Origin: a virus
DNA length: 41,030 nucleotides
Direction: 5' to 3' (one strand)
IMG/VR virus record: IMGVR_UViG_3300035698_001033
Span: 1 to 41,030 of that record
A program made the position numbers and the translations under genes. The notes under the pieces are model-generated. The model did no database searches. It was not told the origin of the DNA and saw nothing but the letters and a program-made list of their open reading frames with translations. Positions 23,162-29,800 of the stretch are shown one piece after another. How positions within the stretch are numbered: position 1 is the stretch's first letter; each line of letters starts with the position of its first letter.

Positions 23162-24149
23162 ATATCCATCTGTATCCCAATATAGAAATACTATAAGAGA
23201 AGTTACCAGACACGGTGCAATGCCATTGCTTACGTTTAAAGGCACTGTTAAACTTCATGGCACCAATGCTTCCGTGGTCATTGCACCCAATGATGATATA
23301 ATTCTGCAATCGAGAAACAAGGAAATTAGGATTGGTGATGATAATCAAGGATTTGCCGCCTGGGCCAGTCTTTATGAATACGAGTTTTTAAGATATAAAC
23401 AAGATCTTATCAGTTCAAATCTTGTAGGCAGCAATGATACGGTTGTCATATACGGCGAGTTTGCTGGCCAGCAAATATCCCCAAATGTTGCCGTTTCTGG
23501 TTTACCAAAGTTCTTTTACACGTTTGGTGTAAAATTGGTGAATGGAGACGATAGCAAATGGATCGACAATCGTCCAGAGTTTAAGTCGAGCCTTGACTGT
23601 ATTACTGATTGTCTGACAATCTGGTCGCAATCAATTGAAATCGATTTTGCTAATCCAGAGAAAGTGCAAAATCAGCTGATTGATATTACAGAAAAAATCG
23701 AAGCTGAGTGCCCAGTAGGCAAGTTCTTTGGTAATTTAGGTATAGGCGAGGGTGTTGTATGGGAACATATTTCAGATAGCGGTGAACTTTTATCTTTTAA
23801 AATTAAAGGTGAAAAACACAGCATATCTAAAGTAAAAACTTTGGCCCCTGTTGATGTAGAAAAGTTAAACTCTATTATGGAATTTATCGAATACGCGGTA
23901 ACTGAAAATCGATTAAATCAGGCTGCAGCAGAGATTTTACCTAATGTGCCGCACCATAAACTTGCCCAGACAGATAACTTATTAGATTTTGATCGACAAT
24001 ACTTAAGCGCCTTTATTCAATGGGTGAATAATGATATCGCAAAAGAAGAATCAGACGTGATTAAGGATAACTCCTTAGAGATGAGGGATATAAGCAAAGG
24101 TACCAGTGCTAAGGCGCGAGCTTGGTTTTTCCAACAAGAAATTCTTTAA
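23154..24149 (+). CDS. rnlB: RNA ligase 2 (Rnl2)
   Basis: Nick-sealing RNA ligase of the Rnl2 family. The lysine nucleotidyltransferase motif I is FKGTVKLHGTNAS with Lys33 (T4 Rnl2 Lys35). Motif Ia/III region: LQSRNKEIRIGDDNQGFAAW; motif IIIa/III: VIYGEFAGQQI; motif IV: GEGVVWEH; motif V: FKIKGEKHS. At 331 aa it matches T4 Rnl2 (334 aa). In T4 the enzyme lies elsewhere; here it is translationally coupled to gp1. Likely role: repair of nicked RNA duplexes, perhaps against host RNA-cutting defence. Confidence 0.94.
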   Translation: MIKYPSVSQYRNTIREVTRHGAMPLLTFKGTVKLHGTNASVVIAPNDDIILQSRNKEIRIGDDNQGFAAWASLYEYEFLRYKQDLISSNLVGSNDTVVIYGEFAGQQISPNVAVSGLPKFFYTFGVKLVNGDDSKWIDNRPEFKSSLDCITDCLTIWSQSIEIDFANPEKVQNQLIDITEKIEAECPVGKFFGNLGIGEGVVWEHISDSGELLSFKIKGEKHSISKVKTLAPVDVEKLNSIMEFIEYAVTENRLNQAAAEILPNVPHHKLAQTDNLLDFDRQYLSAFIQWVNNDIAKEESDVIKDNSLEMRDISKGTSAKARAWFFQQEIL

Positions 24150-24167
24150 TTATTGTGTACTAAAAGG

Positions 24168-24206
24168 TTGACAAACCCAATTTAGTATGATATAATAGTC
24201 ATACTA
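24168..24206 (+). promoter_or_regulatory. Sigma70-type promoter for gene 45 with -10 inside an inverted repeat
   Basis: TTGACA (24168-24173), 17-nt spacer, TATAAT (24191-24196). TAGTATGA (24183-24190) and TCATACTA (24199-24206) form a perfect 8-bp inverted repeat that frames the -10 box. Confidence 0.93.
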
Positions 24207-24238
24207 TTTACAATTACAACAAGTGAGAAAGATTAATT

Positions 24239-24928
24239 ATGAAACTTAGTGCAAACACAGTCAGTATTTTAAAAAATTTGGCATCCATCAATTCTAATAT
24301 CGTGCTCGATGTAGGTTCAGTAATCCGAACTATATCTGAAGGTAAGAATATCCTCGCAAAAGCCACTATCCAAGAAGAATTCGATACATCATTCGGTATA
24401 TATGATCTGAACGAATTCCTTGGTGTGCATGGCATGTTTGAAGAACCAGAAATTGCTTTGAGTTCAGACGCAATGTTTGCCAGAATATCAAGTGGTCGTC
24501 AATCGGTTAAATATTTCTTTTCAGATGCCTCGTTTCTTACAAAGCCCGAAAAAGATGTAAATATGCCAAACATCGATCTTAAGTTTACCATGTCTGATTC
24601 TGACATTAATGCACTTAGGAAAGCCGCGGCAACACTTGGCTCTACTGATATGACCATATCAGGCGATGGTGACAAAAATTCACCTATCACCGCAGTTATA
24701 GGTGAAGTTAAAAACAATACAGCAAATTCCTATTCTATTGATATCACGGCTGATACGAGTACTCGTCCTGATGTACCGTTTTCTTTCGTGTTCAATATTG
24801 GAAACTATAAGTTTATGTCAGGTAATTACGAGGTATCAATATCCTCAAAGTTAATCTCACATTTTGTAAATGATTCTGGCGCCATCGAGTATTGGGTTGC
24901 TTTGGAGAAGTCTTCTAGCTTTGGATAG
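24239..24928 (+). CDS. 45: Sliding clamp (gp45)
   Basis: Trimeric DNA polymerase processivity clamp, which in T4 also activates late transcription together with gp55 and gp33. 229 aa (T4 228 aa). Typical: MKLSANTVSILKNLASINSN at the N-terminus, GIYDLNEFLGVHGMF, the SDSDINALRKAAATLG helix, FSFVFNIGNYKFMSGNYEVS and a final IEYWVALEKSSSF. It has its own strong promoter and a terminator about 190 nt downstream. In this window it is separated from gene 44 by about 2.5 kb of accessory ORFs, unlike the 45-44-62 order of T4. Its last 14 nt overlap a minus-strand GIY-YIG relic. Confidence 0.94.
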   Translation: MKLSANTVSILKNLASINSNIVLDVGSVIRTISEGKNILAKATIQEEFDTSFGIYDLNEFLGVHGMFEEPEIALSSDAMFARISSGRQSVKYFFSDASFLTKPEKDVNMPNIDLKFTMSDSDINALRKAAATLGSTDMTISGDGDKNSPITAVIGEVKNNTANSYSIDITADTSTRPDVPFSFVFNIGNYKFMSGNYEVSISSKLISHFVNDSGAIEYWVALEKSSSFG

Positions 24929-25085
24929 ACCAACCAGACCGTGTTACATTATAACCATATTTCTTGATATGTAACAGCCAATCTATTCCAGAACCCCAAT
25001 ATTTGTGCGGTTCTTGGGTAGTTTTGCCGAGGTATTTTAACCCAGTGATGTTATGGGTTTTTAGATATAAATAGATTGTAGGCAT
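24915..25085 (-). pseudogene. Truncated GIY-YIG homing endonuclease (N-terminal fragment)
   Basis: Reading the minus strand from the ATG at 25085 gives 56 aa beginning MPTIYLYLKTHN, then ITGLKYLGKTTQEPHKYWGS and a GIDWLLHIKKYGYNVT segment. This is the catalytic N-terminus of a Seg/I-TevI-like GIY-YIG nuclease (Y...Y...TGLKYLGKT...KYWGSG..W..HIKKYGYNV). It ends at a stop inside the 3' end of gene 45, where coding similarity breaks off after GYNVTR; full-length relatives continue for more than 100 residues. It is the only minus-strand coding remnant I found and looks like a relic of a mobile gene that lost its C-terminus in a recombination at the gene 45 boundary. Confidence 0.75.
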
Positions 25086-25112
25086 TGCAATATGTCCGTA
25101 TTGTGATGTTAG

Positions 25113-25150
25113 AATCGGTTGGTGCTGAAAACGCCAACCGGTTTGTTTTT
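25113..25150 (+). terminator. Intrinsic terminator downstream of gene 45
   Basis: CGGTTGGTG (25116-25124) pairs with CGCCAACCG (25132-25140), one G-T pair, 7-nt loop; flanking AAT/GTT extend the stem. GTTTGTTTTT follows. Confidence 0.75.
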
Positions 25151-25171
25151 ATTATTTATATAAATTAGGTA

Positions 25172-25200
25172 TTGACAAACACATTAAAATGGTGTATAAT
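25172..25200 (+). promoter_or_regulatory. Sigma70-type promoter for the 25248-dsbA unit
   Basis: TTGACA (25172-25177), 17-nt spacer, TATAAT (25195-25200). The 12-mer ACACATTAAAAT occurs at 25179-25190 in the spacer and again at 25205-25216 after the -10. Confidence 0.92.
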
Positions 25201-25247
25201 GGTTACACATTAAAATATAATGCAACGTAAAATTTGAGACAAATAAT

Positions 25248-25520
25248 ATGAACGAATCTGATACATCAACCAAAGTAACACCTACTGTTGAAACCGAAGG
25301 TGCTGCTGAACAACTGCAGTTAAATGATCTTGTAGGAATGATTGGCATTATTGACAACTGTTCAAAACGAGGAGCATTTGAAGGCGCCGAAATGGAAACT
25401 GTCGGCGCTCTAAGAACCCGAGTAGTGACCTTCATCAAGTCGGTTGCTCCTCAAGCTAAAGAAGTAGAAGAATCTGCATCAGACAACAAGCCACAATTTC
25501 TAACTGAAGGTACTAAATAA
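25248..25520 (+). CDS. Small protein in the gp33 position, unknown
   Basis: 90-aa protein with a low-complexity acidic N-terminus and a compact helical core (LNDLVGMIGIIDNCSKRGAF, EGAEMETVGALRTRVVTFIK). It is coupled to dsbA by a TAATG overlap. In T4 the late-transcription co-activator gene 33 precedes dsbA, so position alone hints at gp33, but I see no sequence likeness to T4 gp33. Small proteins of this kind are common in cyanophage-type genomes. Function remains open. Confidence 0.6.
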   Translation: MNESDTSTKVTPTVETEGAAEQLQLNDLVGMIGIIDNCSKRGAFEGAEMETVGALRTRVVTFIKSVAPQAKEVEESASDNKPQFLTEGTK

Positions 25521-25768
25521 TGTTAAGCAATCCTGCAGATGTAAAAAAGTTAAAAGATGCCATTACTGAAATATCAAACAGTATGACTCGTAATGACGCC
25601 GAAAGGGATTTCCAGAAAGAAGCGGTGGCAAGAATTGCTGACGAACTTGATCTTGACAAGAAAAACGTAAAAAAGATTGCTGCAATCTACCACAAGCAAA
25701 ATTTTACCGAGATTCAACAAGAACAGGAAGATATTGTTGAGTTGTATGAATCTATTACTACGGGGTAA
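25520..25768 (+). CDS. dsbA: DsbA-like double-stranded DNA-binding protein
   Basis: 82-aa protein matching T4 DsbA (89 aa), which binds double-stranded DNA near late promoters. Comparable blocks: NDAERDFQKEAVARIADELD, DKKNVKKIAAIYHKQNFTEI and EQEDIVELYESI, against T4 KELGVDGKMFNRLLALYHKD and ETEEVVELYDTV. It is fully helical and charged. Coupled to the upstream gene and expressed from the promoter at 25172, before late transcription. Confidence 0.8.
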   Translation: MLSNPADVKKLKDAITEISNSMTRNDAERDFQKEAVARIADELDLDKKNVKKIAAIYHKQNFTEIQQEQEDIVELYESITTG

Positions 25769-25806
25769 CAGCAACACAAAATAACAATGAGATGATCTAA
25801 AAAACT

Positions 25807-25853
25807 GCGAATGCCGAACTGATCGCGCTGCATTGCTGGATAACGTAACCAGC
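25807..25853 (+). other. Two adjacent hairpins in the dsbA-25886 gap
   Basis: GCGAATGC (25807-25814) can pair with GCATTGC (25830-25836, one bulge), followed by GCTGG (25835-25839) with CCAGC (25849-25853); the two compete for two bases. No T run follows, so they are weak terminators at best. No gene is seen in this 119-nt gap. Confidence 0.3.
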
Positions 25854-25885
25854 CTTACTAATTTTAAACAAAAAGTATATATATT

Positions 25886-26302
25886 ATGAAAAAATTAAAG
25901 CTACCAGACGTACCGTCAGAACTCATACTTTTGGCCTTGAACGATTTAGAGTTGATAGAAAAAAACCCTAATTATATAGTCAATATGACCCGATGGCACG
26001 ATTATTGTGATGTTGACCAAATCTGTTACGCGTGTTTTGCTGGAGCTGTAATGGCTGGAACGCTAAGATCAAATTTTCGTGAGGTTCTAGATCCTCACGA
26101 TTTTGGTAAAAACTATAATAAGTTAGCGGCGTTAGACGCATTTCGCTTAGGAGATATAATACTAGGTCTACATGAGATGGGTATACATAAAACCAACATT
26201 CTATCCGATTACTTTAGAGTAACACCGTACCAAGAAAGCCCAAAAGCTTGGAAGATCGACATGATGGCAATGGTAGATTTCCTAAAATCTAAGGGGCATT
26301 AA
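25886..26302 (+). CDS. Conserved phage protein, unknown function
   Basis: 138-aa soluble protein. PSELILLALNDLELIEKNPN at the N-terminus, then NMTRWHDYCDVDQICYACFA with GAVMAGTLR, and KLAALDAFRLGDIILGLHEM. This order (PSELI..AL.DLE..E, a W-H followed by C..C.AGAVMA, then ALD.FR.G) is one I recall from hypothetical proteins in several tailed phages, but no function is assigned. The Cys residues near the AGAVMA segment might bind metal. It is followed by the small ORF at 26305. Confidence 0.65.
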   Translation: MKKLKLPDVPSELILLALNDLELIEKNPNYIVNMTRWHDYCDVDQICYACFAGAVMAGTLRSNFREVLDPHDFGKNYNKLAALDAFRLGDIILGLHEMGIHKTNILSDYFRVTPYQESPKAWKIDMMAMVDFLKSKGH

Positions 26303-26304
26303 TA

Positions 26305-26496
26305 ATGATTCGACTTAAAAAATGCACTGGCTGCGATCCTGCTAAGATTATATCTAATTATGACGGTCCAGTGGGACTTAAGTTACAGCAAGTGTTCAGT
26401 GCTCACGGAATATCCAACTCAACTCATTACGAATGGCGAGATGTCGAAATATCAGAAATTGATAAGTCTGATTATGAGATTGTCGATGATGATTGA
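26305..26496 (+). CDS. Small ORF ending at a duplication scar
   Basis: 63-aa ORF (starts MIRLKKCTGCDPAKI) just behind the preceding gene. A CxxC pair is at the N-terminus and the C-terminus is acidic (DKSDYEIVDDD). Its stop falls exactly where a copy of the 3' end of the membrane-protein gene begins, so it may have been shortened by the same rearrangement. No family is recognised. Confidence 0.5.
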   Translation: MIRLKKCTGCDPAKIISNYDGPVGLKLQQVFSAHGISNSTHYEWRDVEISEIDKSDYEIVDDD

Positions 26497-26557
26497 AGAT
26501 CGCAATAGCACCAAAAGTCTGGTTAGTAGAATACGTAGCCAACCTGCCTTTGATTAA
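26493..26557 (+). pseudogene. 3' relic of a duplicated membrane-protein gene
   Basis: Reads LKIAIAPKVWLVEYVANLPL then IK and stop, the same C-terminus as the membrane protein at 26803-27195 (LQIYLAPKVWLVEYVANLPL). 40 nt at 26506-26545 are identical to 27140-27179. There is no start codon or 5' part, so only the tail of a former copy remains. Confidence 0.85.
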
Positions 26558-26594
26558 ATAAAAAGCACCTATCATAAGCAACAAGGAGTATGTA

Positions 26595-26733
26595 ATGAAA
26601 AACGTAAAATTATTAAAATTATTCTGCCGAGCAGTTAGAAAGCAAAGGTGTCAGTATATATCATTACAGAGTAATTTTTAAACCTCAATCAATAATTCCA
26701 GACATTGACTTCGAATCAAGTTTGACAAAATAA
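26595..26733 (+). pseudogene. Small gene with apparent +1 frameshift
   Basis: AAGGAG followed 6 nt later by an ATG (26595) opens MKNVKLLKLFCRAVRKQ, which stops at 26681. After the tenth codon the +1 frame reads AEQLESKGVSVYHYRVIFKP, then a natural-looking QSIIPDIDFESSLTK end with a stop at 26731-26733. Joining the frames near 26622-26628 gives a plausible 46-47-aa protein. It is either a broken gene (one base lost), a sequencing error, or a frameshift site. Confidence 0.5.
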
Positions 26734-26799
26734 CATTAAAATGGTTGACACGAAGCACCATTTGTGATATAATGGTGCTTCAATTACAAAATGAGAAAT
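26728..26799 (+). repeat. Direct repeat carrying a promoter, copy 1
   Basis: Matches 27189-27261 except for one A insertion and one A/T change. Each copy contains a complete promoter, a 10-bp inverted repeat and the first ATGAGAAAT of the next ORF. Confidence 0.9.
26745..26781 (+). promoter_or_regulatory. Sigma70-type promoter with operator-like dyad, copy 1
   Basis: TTGACA (26745-26750), 17-nt spacer, TATAAT (26768-26773). GAAGCACCAT (26752-26761) and ATGGTGCTTC (26772-26781) form a perfect 10-bp inverted repeat over the spacer, -10 box and start region. Confidence 0.93.
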
Positions 26800-26802
26800 A
26801 AC

Positions 26803-27195
26803 ATGAACCAAGCACTTGAAACAGCATTGACTCAACTAGTCACAGGCGTTTTAGATAACGCTAGTGAAGCAAAAGAATTTTTAGCAGGTGAGTTACCAGT
26901 ATATTTAGAACAATTGATTTTATGGTATGGCACCTATAGTTTAATCATGTTTATCATTGGTTTGATTGGATTAACAATATCATTGTTAATAGACATAAAA
27001 ATAGGTTTATCAACTTACAATAAAAACCCGTCTGACGATTTTTGGATAGGGTATGTAGGACTTGGCACAATTATAAGAGTTATAGTCTGGTCCACAATTT
27101 ACACTGTATGTTTAAATCTAACATGGTTGCAAATCTATTTAGCACCAAAAGTCTGGTTAGTAGAATACGTAGCCAACCTTCCATTAATTAAATAA
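26803..27195 (+). CDS. Small membrane protein
   Basis: About 130 aa with three likely membrane segments: LILWYGTYSLIMFIIGLIGL with TISLLIDI, then GYVGLGTIIRVIVWSTIYTV and a C-terminal LTWLQIYLAPKVWLVEY amphipathic stretch. The N-terminus (NQALETALTQLVTGVLDNAS) is helical. An earlier in-frame ATG at 26791 would leave a leader of only about 10 nt; the ATG at 26803 has TGAG 7 nt upstream, so I prefer it. The 3' end exists a second time as a relic at 26493-26557. Function unknown; a role at the host membrane (for example superinfection exclusion) is possible but unproven. Confidence 0.6.
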   Translation: MNQALETALTQLVTGVLDNASEAKEFLAGELPVYLEQLILWYGTYSLIMFIIGLIGLTISLLIDIKIGLSTYNKNPSDDFWIGYVGLGTIIRVIVWSTIYTVCLNLTWLQIYLAPKVWLVEYVANLPLIK

Positions 27196-27261
27196 CATTA
27201 AAAATGGTTGACACGAAGCACCATTTGTGATATAATGGTGCTTCAATTACATAATGAGAAA
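27189..27261 (+). repeat. Direct repeat carrying a promoter, copy 2
   Basis: Second copy of the unit at 26728-26799, now placed before the ORF at 27266. With the 40-nt repeat at 27140-27179 it marks a tandem duplication. Confidence 0.9.
27208..27244 (+). promoter_or_regulatory. Sigma70-type promoter with operator-like dyad, copy 2
   Basis: TTGACA (27208-27213), 17-nt spacer, TATAAT (27231-27236). The same GAAGCACCAT/ATGGTGCTTC inverted repeat lies at 27215-27224 and 27235-27244. It probably drives the 27266-gene 44-dexA-62-regA operon. Confidence 0.93.
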
Positions 27262-27265
27262 TGAA

Positions 27266-27451
27266 ATGACATTAGAAGAATACACGAACGGTCTTATTAA
27301 ATTTGGAAAAGACAATCCTCAACTGTTGACCTCAGAGGTCGTTACTTCGTGTGATGACGAAGGCAATGATTATAATAACATATGCTTTACCCCTTTCTGG
27401 GGCAAATTTGAAGTTCGTGGTGAGTATATTTCAGCCGTGTGTGTGAATTAA
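27266..27451 (+). CDS. Small conserved phage protein, unknown
   Basis: 61 aa from the ATG at 27266 (an in-frame ATG at 27254 would add four residues copied from the repeated leader). The pattern TLEEYTNGLIKFGKDNPQLL, then VVTSCDDEGNDYNNICFTPF, is one often seen in short phage proteins (helix, then V.y..DDEGN.y..v...P). It is 4 nt upstream of gene 44 in the same operon. Function unknown. Confidence 0.6.
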   Translation: MTLEEYTNGLIKFGKDNPQLLTSEVVTSCDDEGNDYNNICFTPFWGKFEVRGEYISAVCVN

Positions 27452-27455
27452 TATT

Positions 27456-28391
27456 ATGAGTGAATTTCTATTTGTCGAAAAGTACCGGCCGGTAACAATT
27501 AATGATACTATTCTCACCAGTGATCTAAAGAAGACATTTTCTGAAATCATCAAATCAGGTGAAGTGCCAAATATGTTGTTTGCTGGTACTGCAGGTGTTG
27601 GTAAAACGACCGTTGCCAAAGCGCTTTGTAAAGAACTTGATCTTGATTATCTTATTATAAACGGGTCGGAAAATGGCAATATTGATACTCTGCGAACAAC
27701 TATAAAGCAATTTGCTTCTACTGTATCACTTCAAGGTGGTTATAAAGTTGTGATTCTAGATGAAGCAGATTATCTAAATCCACAATCTACCCAACCTGCG
27801 CTTCGCGGTTTCATCGAAGAATTTTCCAACAACTGTCGGTTCATTCTAACGTGCAACTTCCGCAATCGTATTATCGAGCCGCTTCATTCGAGATGTTCGG
27901 TCTATGATTTTTCTATACCTTCAGCACAAAAACCTGCCATTGCGAATGGCATCTTCAAACGTACCGCAGGCATCCTTGATAAGGAAGGCATCGAATACGA
28001 CAAGAAAGTCCTTGCTGAACTTGTACAGAGATACTTTCCAGATTTTCGCCGTATATTAAACGAATGTCAGCGATACTCTATATCGGGTAAAATTGATACA
28101 GGCATTCTGGTCAATCTAGGTGATGAAAGCTTTAATAATCTTCTTGCTTATTTGAAGGATAAAAACTTCAAGTTAATGAGAAAATGGGTTGCAGACAATA
28201 TCGATACAGAGTCTCATGTAATATTTAGACGCATATATGATTCAATGTCAGATTCAATCGCGCCATCATCAATACCAACTGTCGTACTTATCATTGCTGA
28301 TTATCAATTTCGCGATGCATTTTGTGCTGACAAAGAGATTAATGTCGTGGCATGTTTGACAGAAATAATGTCCTCAACGGAGTTCAAATAA
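27456..28391 (+). CDS. 44: Clamp loader ATPase subunit (gp44)
   Basis: AAA+ subunit of the gp44/62 clamp loader that places gp45 on DNA. 311 aa (T4 319 aa). EKYRPVTINDTILTSDLKKT, Walker A AGTAGVGKTTVAKAL (about residue 44), VVILDEADYLNPQSTQPALR (Walker B, about 101), sensor I ILTCNFRNRIIEPLHSRCSV with the SRC arginine finger, and YFPDFRRILNECQRYS. Its stop overlaps the dexA start (TAATG). In T4 gene 62 follows directly; here dexA lies in between. Confidence 0.96.
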   Translation: MSEFLFVEKYRPVTINDTILTSDLKKTFSEIIKSGEVPNMLFAGTAGVGKTTVAKALCKELDLDYLIINGSENGNIDTLRTTIKQFASTVSLQGGYKVVILDEADYLNPQSTQPALRGFIEEFSNNCRFILTCNFRNRIIEPLHSRCSVYDFSIPSAQKPAIANGIFKRTAGILDKEGIEYDKKVLAELVQRYFPDFRRILNECQRYSISGKIDTGILVNLGDESFNNLLAYLKDKNFKLMRKWVADNIDTESHVIFRRIYDSMSDSIAPSSIPTVVLIIADYQFRDAFCADKEINVVACLTEIMSSTEFK

Positions 28392-28978
28392 TGACTAACT
28401 TAATATACGATTACGAAACACTAGACACTGACGTGGTTACCTTGCCTGTATTATCTATCGCCACGATGCGATATGAACCAGAAAGATTCACAACAAATCC
28501 ATACACATTTCAAGAGTTGCTAGATGCAACTAAATTCTTCAAATTTGACGTGGCAGAACAGGTAAAAACCTATAAACGAAAGATTAATTTAGAAACTGTA
28601 GCATGGTGGGAAGCGCTGCCTGCAGCCGTAAGAAATACTCAATTGGTTCCTAATCCAGGAGTAGATCAATCTATTACTAATCTTATCGGAATCATTAAAA
28701 ATGAAGCGGCTGGTGTGACCCGAGTCTTTACTCGTGGAAATACATTTGACCCAATGATTACAACTGCATGGGCAAAGCAATTAGGTTACCCCGAACCGCA
28801 TAACTTCTGGACTGTACGAGACACAAGATCTTTTATTGAAGGTTTATCTTATGGTTCTGATATCAAAAATAGCTTTATGCCCGACGGATTGGGAAAAAAG
28901 TTTAAAAAACATGACCCGGAGCACGATATTGTCGTAGACGTTCTTCGTATGCAACAACTAATCATAGCTATATCTTAA
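28391..28978 (+). CDS. dexA: DexA-like 3'-5' exonuclease
   Basis: DnaQ-type DEDDh exonuclease, 195 aa (T4 DexA 227 aa). Motif ExoI is LIYDYETLDTDV (D-x-E), ExoII TRGNTFDPMIT, and ExoIII KKHDPEHDIVVDVLRM with the H and D residues. It also has the VLSIATMRYEPERF segment typical of DexA. I start it at the ATG at 28391, which overlaps the gene 44 stop, rather than an in-frame upstream ATG at 28352 inside gene 44. It is unusual to find dexA between the two clamp-loader genes; coupling at both ends (TAATG) suggests a stable arrangement. Confidence 0.9.
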   Translation: MTNLIYDYETLDTDVVTLPVLSIATMRYEPERFTTNPYTFQELLDATKFFKFDVAEQVKTYKRKINLETVAWWEALPAAVRNTQLVPNPGVDQSITNLIGIIKNEAAGVTRVFTRGNTFDPMITTAWAKQLGYPEPHNFWTVRDTRSFIEGLSYGSDIKNSFMPDGLGKKFKKHDPEHDIVVDVLRMQQLIIAIS

Positions 28979-29382
28979 TGAGTGCACTGTCGCCCTTCGA
29001 TTATCTGAATGCTATAAACACAACTAAGCAGGATATTATGGTTGATGACATAGACGAAAAAGCATATGCTCCGTTTGTTGTCAATCGAGGTCTTTCATAT
29101 TTTGAAGATAGCATACTCTTTGCAAATGAAATGAATAGAGCATATCACCTTGATTCTAAATTGCAGTTTCACTTTTATATAAATACTTTAAGGAAACGCA
29201 AACGATTCTCCAAGTGGTTTAAAGCTGAGGAATCAAGCGATATCGATGTGATCAAAACATATTATGGCTATAGTAACGAAAAGGCTCGCCAAGTTTTGAA
29301 AATATTATCTAATGAACAAGTGATAAAACTATCCAAAAGGGTGTGCCAAGGTGGAACAGGAAAACGAAAACGTAGTAATTGA
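28978..29382 (+). CDS. 62: Clamp loader small subunit (gp62)
   Basis: Non-ATPase subunit of the clamp loader. 134 aa, shorter than T4 gp62 (187 aa), a size I associate with marine relatives. Features: PFDYLNAINTTKQDIMVDDI, then DEKAYAPFVVNRGLSYFEDS, ANEMNRAYHLDSKLQFHFYI and RKRKRFSKWFKAEES, all conserved gp62 segments. Coupled to dexA upstream; its 3' end overlaps the regA reading frame by 32 nt. Confidence 0.88.
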   Translation: MSALSPFDYLNAINTTKQDIMVDDIDEKAYAPFVVNRGLSYFEDSILFANEMNRAYHLDSKLQFHFYINTLRKRKRFSKWFKAEESSDIDVIKTYYGYSNEKARQVLKILSNEQVIKLSKRVCQGGTGKRKRSN

Positions 29383-29773
29383 ATGGACTCCGGCTTGTAT
29401 GCTAGAAGTCTCTCTTAGTGCTCCAGACGATTTTTTAAAGGTAAGAGAAACTCTTACGCGTATGGGTGTTGCTTCGAAAAAAGAAAATAGACTATTTCAA
29501 TCATGCCATATATTACACAAACAAGGACACTATTTTATAGTACATTTTAAAGAACTGTTTTTATTAGATGGAAAATCGTCTAACTTGTTTGAAAATGATA
29601 TTCAGAGAAGAAATAGCATTACGACATTATTGTCTGATTGGGGATTGATTACGATACTAAATGAAGATCAGGCCGCAGATGTTGCTCCTCTGAAACAAAT
29701 TAAAATCATTTCACATAAAGACAAATATAAATGGGAACTTATACCCAAATACAATATAGGTACTGCTAGCTAA
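29351..29773 (+). CDS. regA: RegA translational repressor
   Basis: RNA-binding repressor that blocks initiation on early phage mRNAs. The core matches T4 RegA closely: FLKVRETLTRMGVAS, LFQSCHILHKQGHYFIVHFK and RRNSITTLLSDWGLITI, ending WELIPKYNIGTAS. From the GTG at 29351 the product is 140 aa, with an N-terminal extension (EQENENVVIEWTPAC) before the T4-like start MLEVSL (ATG at 29399). The GTG has AAG just upstream, neither start has a strong ribosome binding site, and VVIEWTP seems to be part of marine RegA proteins, so I prefer the GTG. RegA control of its own start is known in T4. Confidence 0.9.
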   Translation: MEQENENVVIEWTPACMLEVSLSAPDDFLKVRETLTRMGVASKKENRLFQSCHILHKQGHYFIVHFKELFLLDGKSSNLFENDIQRRNSITTLLSDWGLITILNEDQAADVAPLKQIKIISHKDKYKWELIPKYNIGTAS

Positions 29774-29800
29774 CAAACTACATTAAAGAGAATATACATT

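Noticed and set aside
25066-25073. TATAAATA downstream of gene 45
   Set aside because: It lies in the minus-strand GIY-YIG relic (YLYL codons) and is followed by a terminator before any + strand gene.
29178-29185. TATAAATA inside gene 62 as a late promoter for regA
   Set aside because: It codes for YIN in a conserved gp62 segment; late expression of regA is not expected. The 8-mer can occur by chance in AT-rich DNA.
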